From positions 140,638 to 204,637 of the forward strand of contig CANMXJ010000007.1 of the NCBI GenBank assembly GCA_947501805.1: a stretch of DNA of 64,000 bases, read 5' to 3'. Shown piece after piece: positions 9,355-17,660 of the stretch. The stretch comes from an uncultured Sulfitobacter sp. GTDB taxonomy: Bacteria > Pseudomonadota > Alphaproteobacteria > Rhodobacterales > Rhodobacteraceae. The notes beneath the pieces are model-generated. The model made no database searches. It saw only the letters and a program-made list of their open reading frames with translations, and had not been told where the DNA came from. Numbering within the stretch: position 1 is the stretch's first letter; every line of letters starts with the position of its first letter. The translations under genes and the position numbers were made by a program.

Positions 9355-9948
9355 AACAACGGCCTGCCCGAAGATGCAAACAAGAACATGGCCTGACAAG
9401 TCGGGATTGAGGTGGTCGTCGTTGCGCCCGGCGTATGATTCTCGCCTTGGGTTCTGCCCTTTCACCTCCTCTGCTTATGCCAACTCCGTTAAAATTTTCC
9501 AGTTGCGACGATGCAGCCTTTGGGCCGATCTCTCAAAAAAGACCCGTTTCGGGCATTCATCTTCCACCACTCATCCCCAATCGGGAACTTATTCCAGTAT
9601 TATTCGAATTTTACTTTGACCTCAGTCGAACAGACTCCGTATAACCGTTTTCACCACAAGAATTAGCGGGCCTGCCAGCCACTTTCGCTAAATATGGTGT
9701 AATGTCACAACGGGGGATGGCGTGATTTTTTCGTGTTTTGATAATCTTATCCAGCAATGCTGGCGTGATGGAACGCGTCATGTGTCAGGACACATGCGCC
9801 ACGTTGCTCCGAATCGTCCACAAGACGTGCCGCTTTGTGCAAATGCCCGGCGTTGCAGGACCAATAAACATCCCTGACAAACTGATCCGGCGTGTCAGAG
9901 CAGCACGCATTTCCTCTCAAAAGTTGATTTAGAACAGAAAGCCCCAGA
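9355..9948. other. Long intergenic region, no gene seen
   Basis: About 590 bases after dddP carry only short ORFs in several frames with no codon bias or recognisable domain. Base composition is lower in GC than the neighbours (for example 9480-9640). It could hold a small RNA or the promoter of the LysM gene. No terminator hairpin with a T-run was found. Confidence 0.4.
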
Positions 9949-10980
9949 ATGCAGAGCTACCAGTCCAAAGCCCCGTCCGAAAAATCCCAAAAGAGCCCTG
10001 CAACTGTTCCGGTTCTTATTGGCGGTGGCGCCTTTCTTGTCGGGGCCGTTATGGCCTTCGGATATGCCCAGTGGAACGCGCAAAAGCAGCAACTGGCGTT
10101 GATGACGCAGATGGTTGAACAGATGGGCCAGCAACCGGTGACGCAATTGCCCGCCGTTGCACAGATCGCGCCCGTTGCGGATACCGTAACTCGCACAGAA
10201 CAGGCTGATCTGCTGAGCGTCAGCGCAGCAGCAGCAGCAACCCCGCAAGCGCCGGTTGTTGAAGCCGTACCCGAGGTTATAGCGGCACCGGAAACAACAG
10301 CCGAAAAGCTGCGCAAGTTGGTTGCAGCGTCGGCCGCGCAGGAAGAAGAGGTGCCGATCCTCGGCAATCTGGCCAATATCGGCAGTTCGAGTGACCTTGA
10401 CGATGAGGCCATCAAGGGCGCTCAGCGCCTTGAAACACTTGCAATCATTCACGCCGGTGTTCAGGAGTTGGTCGCAGCCGTTGTTGCAGGTGAGTATGAC
10501 ATTCACACAGATTACGAAGACGAGAATTTCTCGGGTCGCATCCACTTCTCCTTTGTCGGGCACGAAAAAGACCAGACCGCATTGGAACGCTTTCTGGCCG
10601 ATGCAGCGGAATCAGGTGTCATTGCGCATAGCAACTCTGTGGTAGACGGTGACGGGTCGGTCAACGGGCACATCTTGCTGTTTGAACTGGTCGAACGCGC
10701 ATTGGAGAACGGTACTTTGGAGCAGCAGGCCGCAGGCCGCAAGCTGCGCAACGAAGCCGTTGCCATGCTCGCGAAAGACTCGGTTGTTGGTGAAGCGGTC
10801 GAGAATGCTGCGGGTCAGCGGTTCTATACCGTAGAAGCCGGTGACAGCCTTGCCTATATTGCGTTGCAATTTTATGGCAACACCAATGCCTACGAGCTGA
10901 TTTTCCAAGCCAATCGCAATACGTTACGCACCCCTGACAAAATCCGTGTGGGTCAAAAGCTGCTGATCCCGAGCGCCTAA
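9949..10980 (+). CDS. Membrane-anchored LysM-domain protein
   Basis: This 343-residue protein is probably anchored in the inner membrane with a periplasmic body. A transmembrane segment (about residues 22-42, VPVLIGGGAFLVGAVMAFGY) is followed by an Ala/Val/Glu-rich linker, then a mixed alpha/beta middle region (about 160-285) that I do not recognise. One LysM repeat closes the protein at residues 291-342 (FYTVEAGDSLAYIALQFYGN ... GQKLLIPSA), which should bind peptidoglycan or hold an envelope enzyme there. It is a monocistronic gene with a hairpin 6 bases after the stop. The exact function is unknown. Confidence 0.8.
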   Translation: MQSYQSKAPSEKSQKSPATVPVLIGGGAFLVGAVMAFGYAQWNAQKQQLALMTQMVEQMGQQPVTQLPAVAQIAPVADTVTRTEQADLLSVSAAAAATPQAPVVEAVPEVIAAPETTAEKLRKLVAASAAQEEEVPILGNLANIGSSSDLDDEAIKGAQRLETLAIIHAGVQELVAAVVAGEYDIHTDYEDENFSGRIHFSFVGHEKDQTALERFLADAAESGVIAHSNSVVDGDGSVNGHILLFELVERALENGTLEQQAAGRKLRNEAVAMLAKDSVVGEAVENAAGQRFYTVEAGDSLAYIALQFYGNTNAYELIFQANRNTLRTPDKIRVGQKLLIPSA

Positions 10981-10986
10981 GACAAC

Positions 10987-11017
10987 GGGCCGCCACTGGG
11001 GAAACCGGCGGCGGCCC
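10987..11017. terminator. Hairpin between the convergent LysM and trans-sulfuration genes
   Basis: Arms GGGCCGCC (10987-10994) and GGCGGCCC (11010-11017) pair perfectly. There is no T-run, but the position between convergent genes suits a bidirectional transcription end. Confidence 0.45.
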
Positions 11018-11036
11018 ACATCGCAGTGACGACGGG

Positions 11037-12191
11037 CTATTGCCCCAGTGCCTGCCCCAGATCAGCAATCAGATCATCCGCATCCTCGATCCCCACAGAG
11101 ACCCGCAGCAGGCCTTCGGGTATACCGGTGTGGGATTCGATTGTGTAACGGTGTTCGACCAAACTTTCGACCCCGCCCAAGGACGTAGCGCGGTGAAACA
11201 ACTGCAGGCGACCGGCGGCCCGTAGCGCCGCTGCACTTCCCCCAGTGACCACAAAAGACAACAGCCCCCCGAAACCTCCCGACATTTGCCGCGCTGCAAT
11301 GGCATGACCGGGGTGGTCGGGCAGACCGGGGTACAGGACGTTTTCGATTTGTGGATGATCCGACAGATATTGCGCCAGCGCCATCGCATTGCGGGACATT
11401 TCACGCATGCGCAGGGGCAGCGTGCGCATGCCGCGCGTCAGCAACCACGCCTCCATCGAGCCCATAACGGCCCCTGCGGTATCACGGTCCGTACGGATCA
11501 TCTGCCAGACGGAGGACTCCGCGTCTGATACGGACAGCGATCCGGCCAACACGTCGGAGTGGCCATTGATCCCTTTGGTGGCGGAATGCATCACAATGTC
11601 CGCGCCATGCAGCAATGGCTGGCTGAGCGCTGGCGATGCTGCGGTGCTGTCAACAACCAGCTGCGCACCGACGCCATGCGCGATCCCTGCAGCACCTGAG
11701 ATGTCGGTGATCCGCAACCACGGGTTCGACGGTGTCTCGACCCAGACAAGCGCGGGGTGATGTGCTTGGCAAACTGCCGACAAAGCATCCAGATCGGACG
11801 CTTCAACCTCATGCAAGGCAATGTCACGGCGTGCGCAGAACGTGCGTATCCAATCCGTTGTGCCCCAATAAATCTGGCTTTGTACCACTACACTGCCGCC
11901 GCTTGGGACTGTGCGGAAAACGGCTGCAACTGCCGCCATGCCGGAAGGAAACAACAACGTCTCGGCGGCCTGCTCAAGTCTGGACAGCAAGCGTTCCGCG
12001 ACCCGCACGTTTTCGTTGTGATAGCGGACATAAACGTTGTCAGGGTTCAGCGGCGCGTAATTTTCATCGCGCGCAAAGGTTGTCGCCATGTGGATGGCGG
12101 GGACAACGCCGCCAGAGGCCTGATCAGTCGCGCCTGCGGCTTGGGCTGCGATGGTGGCAGGGCGCAGGGGGATTTCGGGCGGAAGGGCCAT
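11037..12191 (-). CDS. PLP-dependent trans-sulfuration enzyme (cystathionine gamma-synthase-like)
   Basis: This 384-residue protein of the Cys/Met metabolism PLP family acts in interconversion of cysteine, cystathionine and homocysteine. Features seen: the N-terminal ATTFARDENY...YVRYHN substrate region, the LFPSGMAAV cofactor loop, and the PLP-lysine motif SATKGINGHSDVLAG. The last 60 residues (SLGGVESLVEHRY, LLRVSVGIED) are also typical. MetB, MetZ or methionine gamma-lyase cannot be told apart from motifs alone; the family is frequently called MetB in Rhodobacteraceae. It is divergent from the hydrolase-OsmC gene. Confidence 0.85.
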   Translation of the reverse strand: MALPPEIPLRPATIAAQAAGATDQASGGVVPAIHMATTFARDENYAPLNPDNVYVRYHNENVRVAERLLSRLEQAAETLLFPSGMAAVAAVFRTVPSGGSVVVQSQIYWGTTDWIRTFCARRDIALHEVEASDLDALSAVCQAHHPALVWVETPSNPWLRITDISGAAGIAHGVGAQLVVDSTAASPALSQPLLHGADIVMHSATKGINGHSDVLAGSLSVSDAESSVWQMIRTDRDTAGAVMGSMEAWLLTRGMRTLPLRMREMSRNAMALAQYLSDHPQIENVLYPGLPDHPGHAIAARQMSGGFGGLLSFVVTGGSAAALRAAGRLQLFHRATSLGGVESLVEHRYTIESHTGIPEGLLRVSVGIEDADDLIADLGQALGQ

Positions 12192-12366
12192 GATGATGCC
12201 TCATGTTGGGATAAGCTGTCTTCTTGCTACACGTCGCCCATCCCGCAGGCAATCACTGGCGCTTTGGCGTGGCTTGGCGTCACGCCCGCGTGAAACCGGT
12301 GTCACAGACCTTGCACAGCACGTCACGGTGCCCCACCCTATAGACAACAACAAGAGGACACATCTC

Positions 12367-13587
12367 ATGGCCACCAAACGCATCACCTTTCCCGGCCATG
12401 ACGGCAGCATGTTGTCTGCGCGGCTGGACATGCCCGACGGGCCGCACCTTGCCACCGCGCTGTTCGCGCATTGTTTCACCTGCGGCAAGGATATCCCCGC
12501 AGCGCGCCGGATTTCGGCGCGGCTGGCGGGCATGGGCATCGCGGTTCTGCGGTTTGATTTCACAGGGCTTGGCCATTCGGAAGGTGAGTTTTCGAACACG
12601 TCATTCACTTCCAACGTGGATGATCTGTTGGCAGCGTGCCGCTATCTTGACGCCGAGGGATTGCCGCCCTCGCTGTTGATCGGTCATTCACTTGGGGGGG
12701 CTGCAGTGCTCAAAGCCGCCAGCCGGTTGGATCAGATCAAGGCTGTTGCAACGTTGGGCGCGCCGTTCGATCCGGGCCATGTCACACATAACTTTGCGGA
12801 TGCCCTCCCCGAGATCATGGCAAAAGGTGTGGCGCAGGTGTCGCTGGGTGGTCGCCCCTTCAAGATCGGCAAATCGTTTATTGAAGATGTCTCACAGGAG
12901 GTCCTTGCCCCCGCTATTGGCGCACTCAAGGCCGCGCTTCTGGTGCTGCATGCGCCCACAGACAACATCGTTGGTGTCGACAATGCCAGCCAGATATTCA
13001 TGGCCGCCAAACACCCCAAGAGCTTTGTTACTCTGGATGACGCCGACCACCTGATCACCTGCGCATCGGATGCAGAATACGCCGCAGATGTGATTGTGAC
13101 CTGGGCCGCACGTTATCTGTCCTTGACGCCGCCTGCCCCGCCGCCGGGTGCACCAGAAGGCATTGTACGCGTCTCCGAAGCGGACGCTGCCGGCTTTCTA
13201 CAAGACGTCAATTCAGGACCAAACCACCACGCGCTTGCGGATGAGCCACTTGCCTATGGTGGCACAAACCGTGGCATGTCACCCTATGGCTACCTGTCTG
13301 CGGGCCTTGGGGCTTGCACATCCATGACCATCCGCATGTATGCGCGGCGCAAAGGCTGGCCGCTGGATCACGTGAGCGTCGATGTCTGCCATGACAAAGT
13401 CCATGCGCAAGACGCCGAAACCGGCAGTGGTGACAAGATCGACACGTGGCGCAGACGTATCAAACTGACCGGCGACCTTGATACAGACCAGCGACAGCGC
13501 CTGCTAGAGATAGCAGACAAATGCCCTGTTCACCGCACTCTTGAACGATCATCCGAGGTCTTAACGGAGCTTATTGACCCTGCATGA
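12367..13587 (+). CDS. Fusion protein: alpha/beta hydrolase plus OsmC-like peroxidase domain
   Basis: The 406-residue protein joins two domains. Residues 1-250 are an alpha/beta hydrolase with nucleophile elbow GHSLGG (Ser108), the segment LRFDFTGLGHSEG, and a late DDADHLIT that should hold the acid and base. Residues 270-405 are an OsmC-type domain with the two redox cysteines in GLGACTSMT (about Cys317) and KCPVHRTLE (about Cys386), expected to reduce organic hydroperoxides. The ATG at 12367 follows AAGAGGACA and gives the hydrolase its normal start; an upstream in-frame extension has no family support. The fused form is known from several proteobacteria, but the substrate is not. Confidence 0.9.
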   Translation: MATKRITFPGHDGSMLSARLDMPDGPHLATALFAHCFTCGKDIPAARRISARLAGMGIAVLRFDFTGLGHSEGEFSNTSFTSNVDDLLAACRYLDAEGLPPSLLIGHSLGGAAVLKAASRLDQIKAVATLGAPFDPGHVTHNFADALPEIMAKGVAQVSLGGRPFKIGKSFIEDVSQEVLAPAIGALKAALLVLHAPTDNIVGVDNASQIFMAAKHPKSFVTLDDADHLITCASDAEYAADVIVTWAARYLSLTPPAPPPGAPEGIVRVSEADAAGFLQDVNSGPNHHALADEPLAYGGTNRGMSPYGYLSAGLGACTSMTIRMYARRKGWPLDHVSVDVCHDKVHAQDAETGSGDKIDTWRRRIKLTGDLDTDQRQRLLEIADKCPVHRTLERSSEVLTELIDPA

Positions 13588-13605
13588 CCCTTCTTTTGTG
13601 CCGAT

Positions 13606-13619
13606 TTGATCTTGATCAA
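13606..13619 (+). promoter_or_regulatory. FnrL/FNR box upstream of the DUF6455 gene
   Basis: TTGATCTTGATCAA is a perfect match to the TTGAT-N4-ATCAA consensus of the oxygen-sensing FNR/FnrL regulators. Its centre lies about 61 bases before the ATG at 13674, a distance suited to activation when oxygen is low. Confidence 0.85.
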
Positions 13620-13673
13620 GGCGGATAGACGCACGGCCTGTCATTTTTGTGTGATAGGTTATCAAAGGGTAGA

Positions 13674-13934
13674 ATGATGGGTTTCTTTGCAAAAATAGAC
13701 AAAAGCGTCGATCTGATGAACGGTCTGGCAGAACGTATGGATGTTGATTTGACTGCGCAGATTTTGGCCAACCCCGATACAGCAGCGCAGACTTATCGCT
13801 CTATGGTTATGGCATGCTCCGGTTGTTCGGCTCAGGATGCTTGTACCAAGTTGCAAGCGACACATGCGCATCTGGATCAAGCACCTGATTATTGCCGCAA
13901 CCGTGCCGCTTTGAATGGTGCGCGCACCAACTAG
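13674..13934 (+). CDS. DUF6455-family small Cys-rich protein
   Basis: This 86-residue cytoplasmic protein matches the small DUF6455 family of Rhodobacteraceae. It has a helical N-terminus (MGFFAKIDKSVDLMNGLAERM) and a C-terminal part with four cysteines: Cys48, Cys51, Cys57 and Cys74. The first pair sits in ACSGCSAQDAC and the last in DYCRNR, a pattern suited to a metal site or thiol sensor, though this is not proven. AAAGGG precedes the ATG, and the ATG at 13677 is an equally possible start. A perfect FnrL box upstream suggests low-oxygen expression. The function is unknown. Confidence 0.8.
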   Translation: MMGFFAKIDKSVDLMNGLAERMDVDLTAQILANPDTAAQTYRSMVMACSGCSAQDACTKLQATHAHLDQAPDYCRNRAALNGARTN

Positions 13935-14151
13935 GCCAAATCGCGCGCTTTCTTACCGTCAAACCTGGTCCGACCGCGCACCGCGTGGCCGGGCATATTC
14001 TGCGCACTGGTGCGATGACAGCTTTGGGCTGCCGACAACTCTTGGTGCCAAGACCCGAACATCCCACATCACGTTGCCGACTTGTCCTTGATCCCTGCGC
14101 GGGCTATGCCGCGCATTATCCATATCACAGTCACAATAAGGTGTGCCCCGC

Positions 14152-15456
14152 ATGATCCTGCGTTATTCCCGCCCCGAAATGGTCGACATCTGGTCCGCCG
14201 CCACAAAGTTCCGTATCTGGTACGAGATCGAGGCGCATGCCTGCGAAGCGATGGCCGACATCGGTGTGATCCCCCGCGAGAACGCGGACGCAGTGTGGAA
14301 AGCCAAGGATGTTGAATTTGACGTGGCCCGCATTGACGAGATCGAGGCCGTCACCAAACATGATGTCATCGCCTTTCTGACCCATCTAGCTGAACACGTG
14401 GGCAGCGACGAGGCGCGTTTTGTGCATCAGGGCATGACCTCATCAGATGTGCTGGACACCTGTTTCAACGTGCAACTGACCCGCGCTGCCGATATTCTGA
14501 TCGCAGATGTTGAAGGTCTGCTTGCCGCGCTCAAGCGCCGTGCAATTGAACACAAAGACACCATTCGCATCGGGCGCAGCCACGGTATCCACGCCGAACC
14601 CACAACAATGGGCCTGACTTTCGCGCGTTTTTACGCCGAAATGGACCGCAACCTGACCCGTCTGCGCACTGCGCGCGATGAAATTGCCACCGGTGCAATT
14701 TCCGGCGCGGTTGGAACTTTTGCGAATATTGATCCACGCATCGAAGAACATGTCTGCGCACAGTTGGGCCTGAAACCTGAGCCGATCTCGACACAGGTGA
14801 TCCCGCGGGACCGTCACGCCGCGTTTTTTGCAACACTGGGCGTTGTTGGATCATCTATCGAAAACATCGCCACCGAAATCCGCCACATGCAGCGCACCGA
14901 GGTGCTTGAGGCAGAAGAGTTCTTTTCTGCCGGTCAAAAAGGCTCTAGCGCGATGCCGCACAAGCGCAACCCGGTGTTGACGGAAAACCTGACAGGTCTG
15001 GCGCGTCTGGTGCGCATGGCCGTGATCCCTGCGATGGAAAACGTGGCCCTCTGGCACGAGCGGGACATTTCGCATTCAAGTGTTGAACGCAACATCGGTC
15101 CCGACACAACCGTAACGCTGGATTTCGCTTTGGCACGTCTGACGGGTGTGATCGACAAACTGGTAATCTATCCTGACAACATGTTGGCGAACATGAACAA
15201 ATTCCGTGGGCTGGTCATGTCCCAGCGTGTGCTCTTGGCGCTGACCCAAGCGGGCGTCAGCCGTGAAGACAGTTATAAGTTGGTGCAGCGCAATGCGATG
15301 AAGGTCTGGGAAGAAGGCAAGGATTTCAAAACGGAACTGCTCGCAGACGCCGATGTGTTGAAGTCTCTGAGTGCTGACGAGATCGAAGAAAAATTCGACC
15401 TTGGTTATCACACCAAACATGTCGACACCATTTTCAACCGCGTCTTTGGTGACTGA
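14152..15456 (+). CDS. purB: Adenylosuccinate lyase
   Basis: PurB splits SAICAR and adenylosuccinate in purine synthesis. The 434-residue protein starts MILRYSRPEM, the usual start of this branch. The ATG at 14152 is preceded by AAGGTG at 14138; a GTG three codons earlier is possible but less likely. The lyase signature GSSAMPHKRNP is intact, as are TSSDVLDTC and the GRSHG...EP region that carries catalytic histidine. It is monocistronic. Confidence 0.96.
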   Translation: MILRYSRPEMVDIWSAATKFRIWYEIEAHACEAMADIGVIPRENADAVWKAKDVEFDVARIDEIEAVTKHDVIAFLTHLAEHVGSDEARFVHQGMTSSDVLDTCFNVQLTRAADILIADVEGLLAALKRRAIEHKDTIRIGRSHGIHAEPTTMGLTFARFYAEMDRNLTRLRTARDEIATGAISGAVGTFANIDPRIEEHVCAQLGLKPEPISTQVIPRDRHAAFFATLGVVGSSIENIATEIRHMQRTEVLEAEEFFSAGQKGSSAMPHKRNPVLTENLTGLARLVRMAVIPAMENVALWHERDISHSSVERNIGPDTTVTLDFALARLTGVIDKLVIYPDNMLANMNKFRGLVMSQRVLLALTQAGVSREDSYKLVQRNAMKVWEEGKDFKTELLADADVLKSLSADEIEEKFDLGYHTKHVDTIFNRVFGD

Positions 15457-15568
15457 CAGGCCTGCGTGCGCGGCATATATTTGCACATCTTGTCGCATCA
15501 TCGTTCAATTATTTGAAATGTTGCGCAAACGGTGTAGGTTTAGGGCATCAACCAAAAGGAGACGGACC

Positions 15569-15730
15569 ATGAAGATCAAGACCCTTGTGATTGCCCTTGC
15601 CCTTACCGCCGCCCCTGCGCTGGCATTTGCAGAAGGGTGTAACTACGGCAAACAGAAACAAGCGATGTCCTGTGCCACCGGCACAACTTATGACAGTGCC
15701 ACTCACAGTTGTTTGCCCGTTAGCACCTGA
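15569..15730 (+). CDS. Very small secreted protein with a C-x-T-G-x-x-Y-D-x4-S-C motif
   Basis: This 53-residue product has a clear signal peptide (MKIKTLVIALALTAAPALAFA). The mature part of about 32 residues carries three cysteines. The last two bracket CATGTTYDSATHSC, a spacing like half of a peritrophin-A/chitin-binding motif. The start at 15569 is supported by AAAAGGAGA; a longer upstream reading belongs to purB territory. The next gene on the same strand encodes a TPR protein with the same motif, so the two may be related in function. A good terminator follows. Confidence 0.65.
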   Translation: MKIKTLVIALALTAAPALAFAEGCNYGKQKQAMSCATGTTYDSATHSCLPVST

Positions 15731-15753
15731 GCTGCGGCACAGTGTTAAATTCA

Positions 15754-15792
15754 GGCGCGGAATCCCATCGGATCCGCGCCTTTTATTTTTTT
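15754..15792 (+). terminator. Rho-independent terminator
   Basis: The stem GGCGCGGA (15754-15761) with TCCGCGCC (15773-15780) is followed by a T-rich run (TTTTATTTTTTT). It ends the transcript of the 53-residue protein, and perhaps of purB. Confidence 0.9.
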
Positions 15793-15901
15793 CCAGAAAT
15801 TTTGAACTATTTCACAAAGTCGTAAGACTAATGAATAACTGTCCCCTTGAACGGGTCTTACAGTTATACACAATTAACGCGTACTCATAAGGATCCATTT
15901 T

Positions 15902-16426
15902 ATGAAACATTTCATCCTCGCATCCGCTATTGCCCTGCCACTTGCCGCGACATCCGCTATGGCGGCGGGCGGTGGCAATGAAACTGCGCCCAAAAAGCCG
16001 AAATGCAAGACCGGACAGATTTACGACAAGAAATCGAAATCATGTGTGGCACAGGACACCAAGCTCGATGTTGACAGCCTTTATGAAAATGTACGGGAAC
16101 TGGCCTATGCAGGGCGCTATACCGATGCGCAGGTTGTCTTGGCGCAAATGCCGGGAAATGATGATCGCCGCCTGACCTACATGGGTTTCACAGCCCGAAA
16201 AATGGGTAATATGGATGCAGCCATGAGCTATTACGCGCAGGCGTTGAGCGTGAACCCGTCCAACGTGCTCGCGCGGTCTTACATGGGGCAGGGCTTTGTC
16301 GAGCAGGGTCAGATCACACAAGCGATTTCCCAGCTGCGCGCCATTCGCGCACACGGCGGGGCCGGCACTTGGGCCGAAGCGTCCCTGCGCACGGCGATCG
16401 CAACAGGCCAGACGTCCAACTACTAA
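15902..16426 (+). CDS. Secreted TPR-repeat protein
   Basis: This 174-residue protein has a signal peptide (about residues 1-21, ending SAMAAG). After it comes a lysine-rich stretch with KCKTGQIYDKKSKSC, the same motif as in the protein at 15569. At least two tetratricopeptide repeats follow (residues 55-150; for example ARKMGNMDAAMSYYAQALSVNPSN). AAGGA lies nine bases before the ATG. It probably acts as a periplasmic scaffold. The partner is unknown. Confidence 0.75.
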   Translation: MKHFILASAIALPLAATSAMAAGGGNETAPKKPKCKTGQIYDKKSKSCVAQDTKLDVDSLYENVRELAYAGRYTDAQVVLAQMPGNDDRRLTYMGFTARKMGNMDAAMSYYAQALSVNPSNVLARSYMGQGFVEQGQITQAISQLRAIRAHGGAGTWAEASLRTAIATGQTSNY

Positions 16427-16501
16427 TGCCCCACTTGCCTTGGGATTAGCGCTTCTTTCACTATTTCCCCCCATACATCAGGACCAACCTGCGGGGAGCA
16501 A

Positions 16502-17581
16502 ATGATGAACGATATGGTGCCGATGAAAACGATCGCGCCGCTGCCCGAGCTGTCGGGGGGCGGCGTTTCCATGTCTCTCAGCCGACGTGCGAAAGCGGCC
16601 ATTGTGGTGCGTCTGCTGCTGAATGAAGGTGCCGATATTCCGCTCGAAGATTTGCCTGACGAATTGCAGGTCGCTCTGACGCAGCAAATGGGCACAATGC
16701 GCACCGTTGATCGCGACACCCTGACCGCCGTTGTCGATGAATTTGCCGAAGAACTGGATAGAATCGGCCTTTCCTTTCCATTCGGCATTGCGGGGGCATT
16801 GGATGCACTGGACGGCAAGATCAGTCCACAGACGTCAGCCAGATTGCGCAAGGAGGCCGGTGTGCGCCAGTTCGGCGACCCGTGGGCACGCTTGCGTGAA
16901 TTGGGCACCGACAAATTACTGCCGGTCCTTCAAAACGAAAGCGTCGAAGTGGCCGCGGTGATGCTGTCAAAGCTCCCCGTTGCGATGGCGGCGGAACTTC
17001 TGGGGCGTATTCCGGGGCCACAGGCCCGTCAGATTACCTATGCTGTGTCACTGACCAATGCTGTGACGCCCGAAGCGGTGGACCGGATCGGCTTGTCGCT
17101 GGCCACGCAGCTTGATGCACAACCCAAACGAGCCTTTGATGCGGACCCTGTAGAGAGGGTCGGCGCGATCCTGAATTCCTCTACCACGCTGACGCGAGAT
17201 GATGTGCTGACGGGCCTAGATGAAACTGATCAGGGCTTTGCAAATGCGGTGCGCAAGGCGATCTTTACCTTTGGCAATATCCCCGCGCGCATTACCCCAC
17301 GCGATATCCCCCGTGTGTTGCGTGAGGTAGAACCGGCGCGTCTGGTCATTGCCCTTGCCGGTGCCGAAGCTGGCGGGTTCGCCGCCTCGCGTGACTTTAT
17401 CCTCGAAAACATGTCGGGGCGCATGGCCGATCAACTGCGCGAAGACATCGAGAGCGCGGGCAAGGTAAAACCCGCCGATGCGGAGGCGGCAATGTCGGAC
17501 GTGGTCAGCACCATTCGCCAGATGGAACAGTCGGGCGATTTGTTATTGATCGTTGAAGAAGAAGAGGACGACGACGTTTAG
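16502..17581 (+). CDS. fliG: FliG-type flagellar motor switch protein, isolated from other flagellar genes
   Basis: The 359-residue protein matches FliG. The C-terminal torque-generating domain is clearest (FGNIPARITPRDIPRVLRE, then NMSGRMADQLREDIESAGKV). The N-terminal and middle domains begin SRRAKAAIVVRLLLNEGADI. The tail is strongly acidic (EEEEDDDV). FliG forms the cytoplasmic C-ring with FliM and FliN and couples the stators to rotation. No other flagellar gene is in the 64-kb window, so it is a single-gene locus. ATGs at 16502 and 16505 are both possible behind GGGGAG. Confidence 0.82.
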   Translation: MMNDMVPMKTIAPLPELSGGGVSMSLSRRAKAAIVVRLLLNEGADIPLEDLPDELQVALTQQMGTMRTVDRDTLTAVVDEFAEELDRIGLSFPFGIAGALDALDGKISPQTSARLRKEAGVRQFGDPWARLRELGTDKLLPVLQNESVEVAAVMLSKLPVAMAAELLGRIPGPQARQITYAVSLTNAVTPEAVDRIGLSLATQLDAQPKRAFDADPVERVGAILNSSTTLTRDDVLTGLDETDQGFANAVRKAIFTFGNIPARITPRDIPRVLREVEPARLVIALAGAEAGGFAASRDFILENMSGRMADQLREDIESAGKVKPADAEAAMSDVVSTIRQMEQSGDLLLIVEEEEDDDV

Positions 17582-17660
17582 GAAGCGGGAACAAAGCTGA
17601 CTTGTTGCCCCTCTCGTCGCGGGCTATGACTTGCGTTCCTGTATCAATCAGCCGAGCCTC

